64,000 nucleotides of DNA from Strigamia acuminata (taxonomy: Eukaryota; Arthropoda; Chilopoda; Geophilomorpha; Linotaeniidae). Numbering within the stretch: position 1 is the first letter of the stretch; each line of letters begins with the position of its first letter. The notes under the pieces were generated by a model. The model saw only the letters and a list, made by a program, of their open reading frames with translations. It did not search any database and was not told the origin of the DNA. The position numbers were made by a program, and so were the translations under genes. The stretch lies in NCBI GenBank assembly GCA_949358305.1, contig OX442320.1, positions 8,138,259 to 8,202,258 of the forward strand, in the 5' to 3' direction. Below, piece after piece: positions 20,249 through 32,777 of this stretch.

Positions 20249-23151
20249 TTAGAGATCGACGTTGTTTAAATTCGATGCGGAACTTGGAGGTAGATCCATG
20301 TCACAGGTTTGAAATTTCCCAATGGGTTTGATAGAATCCTTAAAAAAAAATTAATTATTAACTTATTTTTAAAACCAAACGAACTACCGCACTTTTTGCA
20401 CTTTCAACTTCAACATTTCCTCTTTCAATTTGTTTAAAATCGATTGATTCGGCTTATTGGCCGAAGCTCGACTCTGTAGCTCAGTAATCTGCTGTTCTTC
20501 TTGCTGCAACAACAAAACCAAGCAAATAAATCAAGTTCACACATTAAATAAACAATTTTACCTTCTTTTCTTTTAATGTTTTACACGACCCTTTGCCGTA
20601 CAGTCTCAATAACGATCCCCAGGTGAGGATGTGACTGTGCATTGCTTGTAAGATAGCTTGGGACGCCCGTTGTTTCCCGTCCCTTTTATTCTTGCAAATC
20701 ACTTTTGCTTTGTGTTTACCAACGGTCATTGTAAATTCGTTCTTCTGATGTTTTAGAGTGTGCATTTCCAATTTAATATTCGTATCGCCCATTCCATAAT
20801 TCCTAAAAAAAAATTAACAATTTAACAATTTTCGACCGGAAGTCAACAAAAGGGAACTTTAACCTTTTCAAACACTCCAGCAAAATTTGATACGGTGATG
20901 GTTGACCAGCTTTAGCACAAAGTTCACTAACACGCGGGTCTTCGACACGAACTTCATCGAAAAACTAAAGAAAGTTTTTAGTATTTTATCACCGTAAAGC
21001 TCCGAATAAACGCCTGGGCAGTTTTGCAACAAAATCGGTGATTTTTCACGAAAATCGGTGATTTTTCACGAAAATCGGTGATTTTTCACGAAAATCGGTG
21101 ATTTTTCACGAAAATCGGTGATTTTTCACGAAAATCGGTGATTTTTCACGAAAATCGGTGATTTTTCACGAAAATCGGTGATTTTTCACGAAAATCGGTG
21201 ATTTTTCACGAAAATCGGTGATTTTTCACGAAAATCGGTGATTTTTCACGAAAATCGGTGATTTTTCACGAAAATCGTCTATTTTGTTCGTAAAAATCAC
21301 TGATTTTTTAGTTGGTTTTGCGACCCCAGGTGCTTAAATGGGCACAGGCTACTGTACGGACCAGGCCACAATTCGGAGCTTTGTAGTATTTTACTATAGA
21401 AAATCAATTCAGAAAATTAATTACGGCTAATTCCTGTCTGTCGGTTAAACTGTGTTGATCTTCGGGATTAACGTCCTTCATTTGAGGGATTAATATCTCC
21501 AGAGTCGCTTTAGCTATTGGAAATTTAAAATTTATTAAATAATAATCAAATATTTGATTAAATATTGTACCAGCTTCGGATTTTGCTTGTTTCTTGCTGC
21601 TCCCATACCCGGTGCCGTAACGCATGTCGCTGATGATGACGGTAGCGCCGTACGGTTGGTTCGCATTTTCCAATTCGTTGAAAATATACTTGGGTTGGAG
21701 TCTCATGGCGTGTTGAACGTATTCGTGTAAAATACACACGTGCGATTTCCCGTTCGGATTCATCGTGAATTCTTAAAAAAGAAAAAAATTAATAATTCAA
21801 ATTTTTTAAAGGAAAAATTTGTGGTTTACCTCGTCGCGGTTTCGTGGGCGCTGCTTCGTCTTTATCGGGTTGCACAGGTAACGGACAAGTAATCAATTTG
21901 GTACTTGCAGGCTTAAAAATTAATTAATTAATTAATTGATTTATATTTTTTAGGTTTATTAGTATTATAAAAATTTAACCAGTGTGGGTCTTTGAAGTTG
22001 TTTTATCATTTTCTGATGTTTTCTCCTCCCGGCCCAAGTTCTAAACAAAAAATAAAAATAAAAATTGTGAAAAATTATGCAAATTTGATGGACAAAACTC
22101 ACTTGAATCGTCTCACTGTGATCGTTTGGAACTCGAATAATTTTTGGCAGTATTCTCTCACTTGCAAATAAGCTTGAAACGTAAAAAAAAGTGTAAACAA
22201 AAACGAATTTAATTTTGTATCGATTCAAAACTGTTACCAAGCGACTTTTCTTTATTATTATCAATAACTGTTTCGATTTTGGCATTTGGCAGTGTCGGTT
22301 TGGAATCATCTGAAATGTTAGTTGAGTTTGTGCCTTCTTCGAACGCCTCGTTTGAGTCTCCCGCTTTCTCCTTGTCGATTTCCCTCTTGTAGTGTAAACA
22401 AGGAATGGCAGTGATCGGAATCTCGTGCTTCTACACGGACAAAACGTAAACAAAACACCATTTCAACTTCACCGATTGAAATTTCTATTTACTCTCGCGC
22501 TTCCAGGCCCAAGAAAATACGGTTTTGATAAGGTGCAAACACGCGTTTGCTTATGCAAATACACGGGCATTCCGCTATTGTGAGTCACTTCGATCCAACC
22601 TTCTGGTAAAACTTCAAAGTGATCATGACCAAGAACTAAAAAAAAAAAATTATTTTAATTATTTAAATAATTTTTTTAAAAAATTGTTACTTACCTCTTA
22701 GAACGACTTTTTCCCGCTCTTCGTGCGAGAAATCGTCTTCAAAATGGCCGCATTTCTTCCTTTTGTTCAAGCCCTCGTCCAGCATGGCATCAATTTCGTC
22801 CTCTGGAATGTCAATATCATCGTATTCACTCGCTGACGATTCGTCAACTTGGTAATTATCCGCTTTGGACATGTCGAATTCGTCGATCACGTCGTACTCG
22901 ACATTTTGCATTCTATTTTCATAACATATCTTTTTAATATCAGTTTCATTCTCGCTATCTTCGTCGTTTTCGTCAACATCTTCGTAAAAAATATCATGCT
23001 TCCTCTTCTGCCCATTCTGAACATTTTCCAAGTTGTTATTATCGTTCTCCGAGTCAACTGGCAGTGAACTGGACATCTCCTCCTCCTCCTCCTCCTCCTC
23101 ATCTTCGTCCTCGCTCCACATTTGTTCTATCTTCTCATCATTGGCAGTCAT
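20249..23151 (-). CDS. pasha: Microprocessor subunit Pasha/DGCR8
   Basis: Twelve exons on the minus strand: 22695..23151, 22493..22635, 22238..22430, 22103..22172, 21980..22040, 21830..21911, 21571..21771, 21425..21513, 20864..20964, 20562..20802, 20393..20503, 20249..20338; 612 aa. The N-terminus is very acidic (a run of Glu/Asp). A WW-like motif ([19 protein letters not shown], about 162-180) leads into the haem-binding region with IPCLHYKRE (Cys about 211). The first dsRBD starts at [16 protein letters not shown] (about 340) and has [13 protein letters not shown]. The second starts at [18 protein letters not shown] (about 455) and ends [10 protein letters not shown]. The tail ends in VDL, like the VDV end of vertebrate DGCR8. 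It pairs with Drosha to cut pri-miRNAs in the nucleus. The last junction needs a GTGCGG donor. Confidence 0.94.
20989..21383. mobile_element. TIR element (copy A) in pasha intron 8
   Basis: The left end is CACCGTAAAGCTCCGAAT and the right end ATTCGGAGCTTTG. It is flanked by a 10-bp direct repeat TAGTATTTTA (20979-20988 and 21384-21393) that looks like a target duplication. Most of the interior is a 20-bp minisatellite. A shorter relative lies at about 38018-38157. Confidence 0.75.
21031..21270. repeat. Minisatellite, 12 perfect 20-bp units
   Basis: Unit AAAATCGGTGATTTTTCACG repeated 12 times without a mismatch, inside the TIR element. Each unit contains imperfect dyads (AAAATC...GATTTTT), so single strands could form serial hairpins. 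Confidence 0.97.
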
Positions 23152-24004
23152 ATTTGGTTACAATTTCACACCTGTACACGCTTTAAAAATATATTAAAAC
23201 GTACCACATTAAAAAAAAATTAAATAATTAATAATTAATTATATTTAGTATTTAAACCATCAGTTGAAAGATGCATTACTAGATGTACTGATAAAGAGAG
23301 AGCTCAAATTGTATGAACAAAACACTCTCTGTTTATTAGGCCTTCCGCAATGCTGCAACACAATTAAGCGCATGGATTTATTTTATTCTATTTGTAAGGA
23401 ATTAATAATAATATTAATTGAAGCAAGCACTGAGTCGAGAGAGCAGATATATAAAACTCGCACTGCTGTCCTCCCTCGGTCCTGCTTTCATGTTATCAAT
23501 TTGTTTTTGCCAGTTAAAACCCATGACATCATGTGCCCTGTGCTGTGACTCGGCGCACTTTGTGTGTGACTACAGGTAAGTGAAGCTTTAAAAACAATTA
23601 GATTTCAACTGTATACACTCGAATCGTGATGTTTTGCGCAATACATCGCTGTAAACGAATCATTTACATGAAATGTATTGTTTTTACGATATGGAATTTT
23701 CTTACCACCCAAAGCTAGAGCAACAACAGACGAAGACCGACAAATTACGTCAACTGACGACACCTAAAAATTAAATATTGGTGGTGCGCGACGACATCTT
23801 GTGTGCAAACTAAAGAGTTAAAAGGAGATTGATTTTATTTTATTTTATGTTTTGTTTTTGGTTTTATTAAATTTATATTGTTGCTAAATAAATTCGGTGT
23901 TTATTAAATGTTTAATTCAGCTTTATTCTGGTTTTTAAAGTTGTTTTGGTTTTGGAAAATGCGTCCGCCATTTTGTCTAAAGCACATGTTCGTGTCGCGG
24001 GACG
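23152..24004. other. Intergenic, pasha (-) and HGH1 (+) divergent
   Basis: Divergent promoter spacer of about 850 bp. An open frame at 23264-23548 has no domain or splice support. No clear motif beyond AT-rich DNA. Confidence 0.55.
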
Positions 24005-25445
24005 ATGGACGACAAGAGTATAGAAGAGTTAATCCAATTTTTATCACTGAAAGCTCCGGCTCATTTAAAGAAAATTGCTTTAGAAAACATTGTTGGTTTG
24101 TACATTTGATTTTTGCTTGGTGACAACGATTTTGAGTGATTTAATTTTATTTTTTTATAGGTTTAACATGCACAGCTGAAGGAAAGTTATTTTTCTGCAA
24201 ACATTCCAAGTTAATTGATTGTGTAATAGCGTTGATATTGGACGAAATCGATGCGATATCCGAAGCAGCATTTACGGTTTTAGTGAATCTATCCGCTGAT
24301 GAAGTATTGGCAGAAAAAATTGTGAGTTAAAACGCAATTTCAGTCGTGAATTGATCGATTCTAATTTTTTGTTAAATTTTTATTTGAAGGTCGATGCGAA
24401 TAATCGTGAATTAATACCGAACCTATTCGGAATCATTTTGAGGAATATCAAGAGTCCACATGTCGGCTTGGCTTGTAAAATTCTTAGTAATCTTTCGAGA
24501 CCATTAAATTGCACGCACAAAATTTACGAAGTCGTGGAAGAAAAAAAATACAGTATTTCTGAATTAGTTACCTTATTCTGCGAGGAAAATGCCAAAACGA
24601 ACGACTATGATTACTTAGCTGGTGTTTTCTGCAATCTTAGCCAAAAAATTGAAATGCGAAAGTAAAAAAAAAATAATTTTAAATCGATTTTTTTATTTTA
24701 TTTTTATTTATTTATTTATTTTAAGGCAATTGCTGCAAACAGAAGCCGGGCTGCTCAAACGCCTGATTCCGTACACGGTTTATATGAAATCGGAAGTTCG
24801 AAGGGAAGGAATTGTAGGTACCATTAGGAATTGCAGCTTTGACTCGGGTAAAACATCGATGCGGGTCGAATTTGTACGAAATTTGATGCAAAAATTCATT
24901 TTTATTTCTCAGAGGTTCATGAATTATTGTTAAACGATGATCTGGAACTGATCGTTTATTTATTACTTCCTTTGACCGGTCCGGAGGAATTCGACGATGA
25001 AGAAATGTTCTCATTACCATTGGAATTGCAGTATTTGGGAGACACCAAGCAAAGAGATTCGAATTCTAGTGTAAGAAAAATGATCTTGGAAGCTTTAACG
25101 CAGGTATAATTATTGTTATTGCGCTTTAAAAAAAGATTTTAATTTGTACTGATTATGATTTATGGGCAGTTGTGCGCCACCAGACGTGGCCGGAACATTA
25201 TGAAAGAAAAAAATGTTTATCTCATTCTACGTGAACTTCACAAATGGGAAAAGGTGCCTTCGGTGAAATTAACTTGCGAAAATGTAGTGCAGATTTTAAT
25301 CAGCGACGAACCGCCCAGCGAGTTTGAAAATCTGAAAAATGTGGATATTTCGGATGATTTGGTGGATAAATTCGTCAAAATGGACGCTGCGGAGCTCGAA
25401 GATGCGGAAAACGAAATTACAGATGGGAAAAATACAGATAGTTAA
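24005..25445 (+). CDS. HGH1: Protein HGH1 homolog (armadillo-like repeat eEF2-folding factor)
   Basis: Six exons: 24005..24095, 24161..24321, 24390..24661, 24726..24847, 24913..25103, 25170..25445; 370 aa (human HGH1 is 390). Helical repeats run through most of the length, for example SLKAPAHLKKIALENIVGLT and IISEAAFTVLVNLSAD-type units. The HGH1-typical middle reads REGIVGTIRNCSFDS, followed by LLLPLTGPEEFDDEEMFSLPLELQYL and then LCATRRGRNIMKEKNVYLILRELHKWE. An acidic tail follows. In yeast Hgh1 works with TRiC to fold elongation factor 2. The ATG at 24005 gives MDDKSIEELIQFL and is the first in frame. An AATAAA lies 20 bp after the stop. Confidence 0.9.
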
Positions 25446-27974
25446 TGAAATTTTTCAGAAAAAAATAAAAATAATAATTTTTTATTTATTTTTTTATTTT
25501 TTAAATATGCACATTTCCTAAACCCTTTTTGAGTTAAGTAGAAATTTATATGTTGACCTTTACTGATGTTTACGCAACCTTGAGTTAGTATTTGGCGAAC
25601 AACCAAATTTGACTTCTTTTTCCTCATTTTAATTTTAAATTTAACAAAATAAATGAATTTTTTTTAATATTAAATTTTTTAAATATTTTCTTATTGATGT
25701 TTTTTTTTTGTTTTTTTCTTCCTTGAGTGGAGTTGTTGACATTTTCGAAGGCGGTGCATTTGCGGTGAATTGTGAGTTCCAATCTCTTTTTACGTTTTTT
25801 AATAGCTGAGGTGACCCCAGCCATTACTTCGACCGCACCTGCGGAATCGGGGAGTGGAATTCACGTTGTTAGTGCAGATAAAAGAAAAAAATGCCAAGGT
25901 CTTTCAATTGCCTTTAGAATTCACCCGCGGACAACACATGTTGATAATGATGATGTCATCTTTCTAAAAACAATTACGAGTTTGACGTGATGTTTTGAAA
26001 ACCAAAAATCAGAATTTACGCGAGAATGAAATAAATATAAAACTTGAGCAATTTGTTTATTGTGTCAATTAATTACATTGCAAATATATATTCTTTATAA
26101 TTTTATATACATATACAAATCGTGTGAGCTATTTTAATACTATTTTTAAAAGATATATATATATATTTATAATATTAGTTCCCAGTATTTTTAGTTTATT
26201 CAAAAACTTGTACGTTTTAACTACAGATGGCGGAAATGGCCGCCATTTTGATGTCTGCTACCGGGAGATTTGATCGTATCCAATGATGGATGAAAAGTCA
26301 ATTCTGTTTATAAATCGTTAATTACGAGTGAAGTGAGTGTTAGAATAATAAGATTAAGTACTACAAACAGGTTTTATTCATGAGTGGTGAGCAATGAGAG
26401 GGTTTGGAATTTTCGGAGTCACGACGCTATTGTATTCTGAAGGCTACTGAAAGACTAAACCCTTTCATTACCAATGACACCATTTTGCTAATTTGCACTT
26501 TCATCCGTCTTACAAGCATCTATTGTCATTTTTTTTTCTCTTTCGTTTCAGTGATGACATAATTTCACATTTGACGTCCAACAAGGTGTTGGTCACATCT
26601 TGCTGCGCAGCTGCGCTTCAAAACCAAAAAACTTCAATTTATTGAAGTCAATAATAAAAGGGAACCAAACGATACACTGACCTGATTTCACGTTTGATAA
26701 ATGCAAATAATTTATTAATTTATCTGTACACAATTTTTCAACTCATTCATCATTGTTTTGAAAATACAAAATTGCGCCTTTTCAGAACAAACTCTCACTA
26801 TCATTACTATAAATCTATCTGTACAAAGCAATATTTCTTTCAAAACAATAATATTGCTGTTCTAGTTCACCTCTGTAATTACTTTAACTACAAATCATAT
26901 GGCCTATTTTGCTCGTAAAACTATTTTACCCTTTTTTTTATATAAAAAAAAAACTGGTGTAAATTTTTATCCTTCCTTGTATAGACACTAGACAGGATCA
27001 GTTTTGATGTGTGATCTCAATTTCTATTTGTGGCCCCGTATGAAAATGATGTGTTTAACCTTAATTGGGGGCTCAGTCCTCAATTTGTCATTAAATTGAT
27101 GTCACATTTGTAATTTAATGCTGGTTTTTCACACAAAGGTTAGAGGTAATCTCTCATTTCAACATCAACCACCTGCATGCATTTTTTTTTTACTATATTA
27201 ATTACAATTTGACACATTTATATAAAACTACGTATTTTATTACATCACTCGGGTTAGGCTTAAGCCTGCCAAGGCTGTGCCGACACCATTGTCTGAGAAG
27301 AAAATATGCTTTCGCACGATTACAATTATAGCGAACAATTTTGGTTTTTCAGACCGAAATTATGAAAGCATGATATTGTACGGTTTATTTTGTATTTCGG
27401 TCAGGAAAACAAAAAAAAGGAAGAAAAAAAACCGCGAACATTCTTTACGCCCAAATGTTGGCACTTATTTCTAGTTCAATTTTGAATACTGCATCGAGTC
27501 ATATTTGCTTAGGTGTATTCACAAGTGTTATAGAAATAATGAAACACAATTGGGCCTGTCGCGAAGTGTTTCAAATGTTTTAAAACTTGAATAAGAACGT
27601 TAGTTTTATAGTGTTTAACATCACACTTGAAAATTAATGTTTTATTTTCTAGTGTACTTATTTTTTATGGTATATATATAATCCTAATTAACGATAATTA
27701 ACGATAACGAAGTGATGATAATGTGACGTAATTTTTGCACTATTAAGGCCGTCGAAAAGAAATAAAAATTTGGTTCAGTTTTCACGCTTGGACGAAGATT
27801 TTGACACGACAGATGGATGAAAACATTCGTTAATATTTAAAAACAAAACTTGGTTAGCGGATTTGACAAGTCACCAAAATGTAAGACGGAGAAAAGTAAA
27901 ATAAACAAAACGTTAATTTTTTATGATGGCATTCAACTTGAATGTCTAATCTTGACCTTGCTTTTTTTTCCTAG

Positions 27975-28143
27975 TCATTTTGCCACACACATTACGGAAG
28001 ATTATCTCAAGAGAGAAGATTTCGAGTCGTTTTGGGAATGTCTCAAGTACTTCTCTCATCATCACTCCAAGAGCGTTGAACTATCATCTTCCTTCGATGA
28101 CCTCCTTAAGGAGGAAATTGTTTATCTTCACCTTGGAATGTGA
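27975..28143 (+). other. Exon-like open frame, unknown
   Basis: A pyrimidine-rich CCTAG acceptor is followed by about 55 codons of protein-like sequence (…ITEDYLKREDFESFWECLKY… ending in a stop). Only this frame is open on both strands. I recognise no family and see no clear partner exon upstream. It could be a relict or the last exon of an unannotated transcript. Confidence 0.25.
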
Positions 28144-28898
28144 GGTTATTGTGTTATTTTCAGTTGAACTACGGTTTCTATTAACAGATTCATGATTTCT
28201 GACGCATCGTGATGCACCTGAGGATGAAATCACGATAAAAATAAGATTAGGCTTATAAAAATCTAGGTTGAAATTTGTGATTTAAATTCTGTTTTTCAAG
28301 TCTAGACGCAAAAAATAATAAAAATAAACCTTTTTAGTGTATTATTTTTATTATTTTACATCGTTTTATTTTGTTTATGACGAAATTAAGTCAAGTTCTT
28401 GACTTTTTCTTTGCCCCCCTTATCTGATGGTATCAATTTTTTTCGTTAGGGGCATTTTAGGTCGAGGAAACCTGGTTTGAAAGGAATAAAAAGGAATGAA
28501 ATGATGAGGGTAGGTAGGGATACGGTTGTAATCAAGCCTTTTCTACCTCCATTCCTCCGCATGACTTCCTTGAGACCTGTCAGACCGGTTAAGGCACTTC
28601 AAGGATTGGTATGCACGGCTTCCTTACACACGTTTAAGGGTTAACACAGTGCACGTTTTTTCGTTTCTCCGTGTCTACTCAACTTGAGAAACAATTTATA
28701 AACATAAATTTTCAACTCGTTACACCGACTGAATGCGAATATTAAAAATTTTAATTTTTTTAAAAATTTTTTATTTGGGTCTCCCAAGTTGGAAATTCTG
28801 TCAATTATGAGTTTAAATTATTTTTAATGCGTGTGTAAACGCATACATTTCGAATTTTAATTTGATTTCCTCAAGGTGTATATTTTTTCTTCTTCTAG

Positions 28899-28952
28899 GC
28901 TCCGCTAGTGACATCATCCGAAGAGGAAATAGCCTACTTTAGAAGGAGACAG
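28899..28952 (+). other. Orphan exon candidate, 18 codons
   Basis: A strong acceptor (TTTTTTCTTCTTCTAG) and a good donor (CAG|GTTAGT) frame 54 bp. The bases encode APLVTSSEEEIAYFRRRQ in the only open frame. Length is divisible by three. The host gene is not identified; it may be an alternative exon of a transcript extending beyond or around the PTB gene. Confidence 0.3.
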
Positions 28953-29599
28953 GTTAGTTCATCGAGGAAAACCAAATAGATTTACTCGAGGGTCAGAAAT
29001 TTTCCCAACTAAAAGCGCTTCACTCGTTTGCCTTTCATTTCTAATGACTTACGACAACGACGCGTGGACATTTTAATTTTTAATTTAAATTTAACGACCC
29101 ATAACGCGAAAACAAAGGATTTTATTCGATTTTTTATTCGAGTTTGATTTTTTTTTTTTTTAAATTTATTTCAAGTGTCGGGATTCGAGCTTTGAACAGA
29201 AGCCGGAAGAAAAATAACCGCGGCGAATTAATTATTTTACCAATGGACTCGCGAGGAAGGAAAAGTGTTATGGGGATGAATCGACGTGGAAAATATGCAC
29301 CGTATTATGCATGCGGAAGTGGAAAGAAAACGAAATCGAATGCTCCAATTAAAAATTGAACTGTATTGATAAGATACGACAACAAAAGCTAGGAATACAA
29401 ACGGCCAATCTTATGCAAGGAAGGTATTTTGAAGCGTGAAATAAATTTCCAAATCACTTTTTTTTTCAATACCACATCCCAAAACCATTTAATACCGATA
29501 AAAATAAGAAATAAAAAATAAAAAAAAAATAAAAAAAATAAATATCCTCTTCCTATATTTATTTTTTTAATTTTTATGTAAATATAAAAATTTACCATT

Positions 29600-32500
29600 T
29601 TATCTTCCGACTTTCTTTGTCTTGGATTTGTGGATTTGGTGGCGCGAATCGGCTTCGTCGCTGCCGTCTTCGGCGAGGCTTATTTCGGTGACCATCTGGG
29701 CGAGGTCTTTATCCGTCTTTATGGGAGTCGAGTTGCCGTTGAAGGCGATAGCCGATAAGCTACTGTGCGATCGGGAGCGATGTTCTTGGCGGATGGAGTA
29801 GGAAAAGGCTCGTTCATTGAGATGGCCTTTTTTCCTGTAGATTCCGGTGCTGTATTTGGATTCCGAATCGGAATTCTTTTCATTTTTCCGCTTTTTCTTC
29901 TGCTGCTTTTGTTGCTGCGCTTGGATTGTGCCGTTGTATTGGTGCATGTAGTACCTGATTAGAAGGAATTTACACTTGAGTTGAGTTGAAAGACCTTTTT
30001 GTGAGAAGTTAAATAGAAAAACTTATCGCACTGTATCACATTTTTGATTAAAAAAAGGGGCCGTTTTAATAAAGGTTTTAGTGGAGCTATTTTATGCTTT
30101 CACTTATATTTCCTGCCTTGATTTCTAACCCGAATTCGCAGCTTTTTGTTTCGATTTTTCTATTGTTTTATCTTTTCGGATTAAAATTTTTAAATGCTGA
30201 ATTTAACTCTTTATTATTTAAATTAAGCTTTTGAATTTCCTGCTTTGATTCAAGGGAGTAACTGTATATCCTTAAATTAAATCATATAAAAATTAAAATT
30301 ACTGTTTTTAATTTAATTTTTTTTTTTGTCCTTAGGTAATTTTGCTGCAAAAAGCACGAGTCGTGCGTTAAAAAATTGACTTGACCATGAAACCGCCATT
30401 TCCGGCGATTTGGCTTAAAAGGTAACATGTTAATATGAGGTAACACAAATATTGGACGAAACCCAATTTTTTAAAAAAAAAAATTTATTTTTTAAATTAT
30501 CAAAAGGGAAAACGAATTTCGTTCTCGATTTCTATATGGATTGCATTCAAAGAGTTATATATTTAACGGATGTTCGTACAAAAGCACATCGAATTTCATC
30601 CTGTGACCTAGAAGCACAATATCCAACTTTTCATCGCTGTGATTGCACAATCCAGTCCGGTGTTGAGAAATAAATAAATAAATACACTCATTTGCAGTTA
30701 TTCACAACACATCGGTAATAACCTTGAAAAACTAAAAAAAAAAAAAAAAATCTTCACGTTTCTCACATTTTAGGTCAATCCTTAAGCAGAAATCCAAATC
30801 CCTAAATTTACATAGTCGTTTCTAAGCTGTGAATTTAAATCATCACTAATTTATTTGTTTATTTCGCACAAAATTGGACATTCGATCGAAAAATACTCGA
30901 CCGGCATAACTAATAAAGCGCAAAATTAAATTTTCGCCGTAAATCCTAACTAGATATTTATTATTTACAACCGAGGCTGTAAAAGCCAGTTGAACCAGTT
31001 AAATCTGCCGGTTGAATAATCTCAACGTGCTCATCGCATCTCTCCCCAACCGAGCGAGGATGTGAGTCAGCCATCTTTTTTTAACTCCCAAAACGATCAA
31101 GCGTGACTAAATTTCCTGTCCATCGAAAAATGACAGATTCAAAGTCAAACGAACAATTAAATCCCCGTTTTCTCTTAATCACTTTCACAACAAAAAAAAA
31201 TTAATTTTTTAAAAAAAAAAAAAATTGAAAAATTGAAAAATAATAATTATTTTTTTACCTGTCATAGGGGAACGCTGCAGGTTGATAGGACGCTACAGGA
31301 CTCAAGGGCCTCGCGGACGGCATGTAAGTAGGTTCTTCAGCACTTTTAACCAAGATATAAGGCGGCATTGGCCGTCCATGAGACCCCACGAGCGGTGGAG
31401 GTTGTGGCGGGAAACCATAAACCGGCGTCCCTCCTCCGCCTCCGCGGTACCGCCTTGCCTCCGGGTGAGGAATCAAGTGGGGTCCGGGTGGGGAAGCTCG
31501 AGGTGGCCCGTGGCCATTCGTAGGGGCCTGCAAAACAAATTAGGTGTAAAGGTGAGTGGATGTTTTCTATAAAAATGTCAGCGCTTGAAAAATGACTTTG
31601 AAGAAAAATGATTTTTTCATTTCTGGCATGGGCGGGTCGAATGTTGTTGTTTATACACTCGTGAAGTTGAATTGGAACGAGTTTTTGCGTTCGCATTGGG
31701 AAAAAGTGCTGCAAAGGACCATGAACTAAAAGAAATCGTTTTAACGGATCAATTACTCAGTAAGCAACCAAAGCGAGTAGACAATGGACGTTTGTGCAGA
31801 CAGGAAAAAATATATTCAAATAACAAAAAAGACGAGGAAAAATATTTAAAAAATTAAAAAAAACACAATAGAATGTGTAATTGTAATTTTTTCATTTTTT
31901 GGGCAACGAGTTTTACCTTTTTATGTTTGGCTTCTTTCTTGGAGGACTTTTCGTTCGATGGCAAAATCTCGACGGGCGGCGGCGGCTTCGAGGGCAGAAT
32001 CATCTGCCTCAACCTCGGTATCTTCTGACTATTACTCGATTTGACACTTTGCATCGTCGTATTCGTCGTCCCCGTGTCCGAATACTTGACTTCGGGCGAG
32101 GGCGAGCTGGACGACGCGCTCCCACCCCACACTTTATGATTCTCATCATAAATGGAGATCAAATCGCCATTTTCCCCATTCGACTGCCCGTTCTGTCTGG
32201 TCGGCGAATCAGCCCTGTGATTTGCGTGCCAATTACCATTACTATTGATGGTGCCATTGCCGTTGGTCTGCTGGTTCTCCAGTTGCCTCGCGTACATGTT
32301 GTCGGCGTACGCGTGGAAACAGCAACGAACCAACGCGTTGGCCGCCATCTCCTTCTTGCAGATAAACGCATGGCACTCGAGCACTTTGATGCCCGTCGTT
32401 CGGCGCAAGATGCACGCGAACAAGGGCGGATTCGTGGCGGACGGCACGCGGGCGAAGGGCGAATCGAGCGGCAGGAAGCGCTGCACCCGCTCGCCGTCGC

Positions 32501-32777
32501 TGCCCGGCACGACCACGTGGCGGACCGCGGCGCAGTAGTGGAGAGTTTCGACCGGGAAGAAACGGGTGAGGCGTTTGCCGAGTTCGTCGATGTTCTCCAG
32601 CAGGAGCCCGTTGCTCCACACGCTGAGCCACGAGTCGATCCCGCGTGCTCCGAGGATCCCCTCGTCCGGGTAGAGCTCCCTCAGTGGTTCCTGGATCCCC
32701 TGCAGTCCGTCCTTTGTGATGTGCGGCACCGCGGAGCCCAGGTAGAGCACTCGGCACCGGCAGATTGGCGTCGACAT
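29600..32777 (-). CDS. PTB/PID-domain protein 1 (adaptor-like, unnamed)
   Basis: Three exons on the minus strand: 31917..32777, 31259..31527, 29600..29954; 494 aa. The ATG at 32777 has an ideal context (GCCACC). Residues about 5-165 read as a phosphotyrosine-binding domain: CRCRVLYLGSAVP as strand 1, LSVWSNGLLLEN, HYCAAVRHVVVP, LFACILRR...LECHAF, and a C-terminal helix MAANALVRCCFHAYAD. The rest is disordered: Asn/Gly-rich, a Pro/Gly-rich second exon (GPPRASPPG), and a basic, Ser-rich third exon ending KTKKVGR. PTB domains usually bind NPxY tails or phosphoinositides. I cannot name the orthologue. A second PTB gene lies 5.4 kb upstream on the same strand. Confidence 0.8.
29955..31258 (-). other. 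PTB protein 1, intron 2
   Basis: 1.3 kb AT-rich intron with no further exon or mobile element recognised. Confidence 0.65.

Larger units (their letters stand above)
25446..29599. other. 4.1 kb without a recognised gene
   Basis: AT-rich. It holds an inverted ATGGCGG...CCGCCAT motif at 26227-26246, two exon-like pieces on the plus strand (listed separately), and a small dyad near 28210-28240 (ATCGTGAT...ATCACGAT). The other open frames look like chance. Confidence 0.5.

Noticed and set aside
21031-21270. Regular 20-bp array considered as a CRISPR
   Set aside because: Units are contiguous with no unique spacers, and the locus is a eukaryotic intron; it is a minisatellite.
23264-23548. 94-codon frame between pasha and HGH1
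   Set aside because: No family resemblance, no splice partner; within a divergent promoter spacer.
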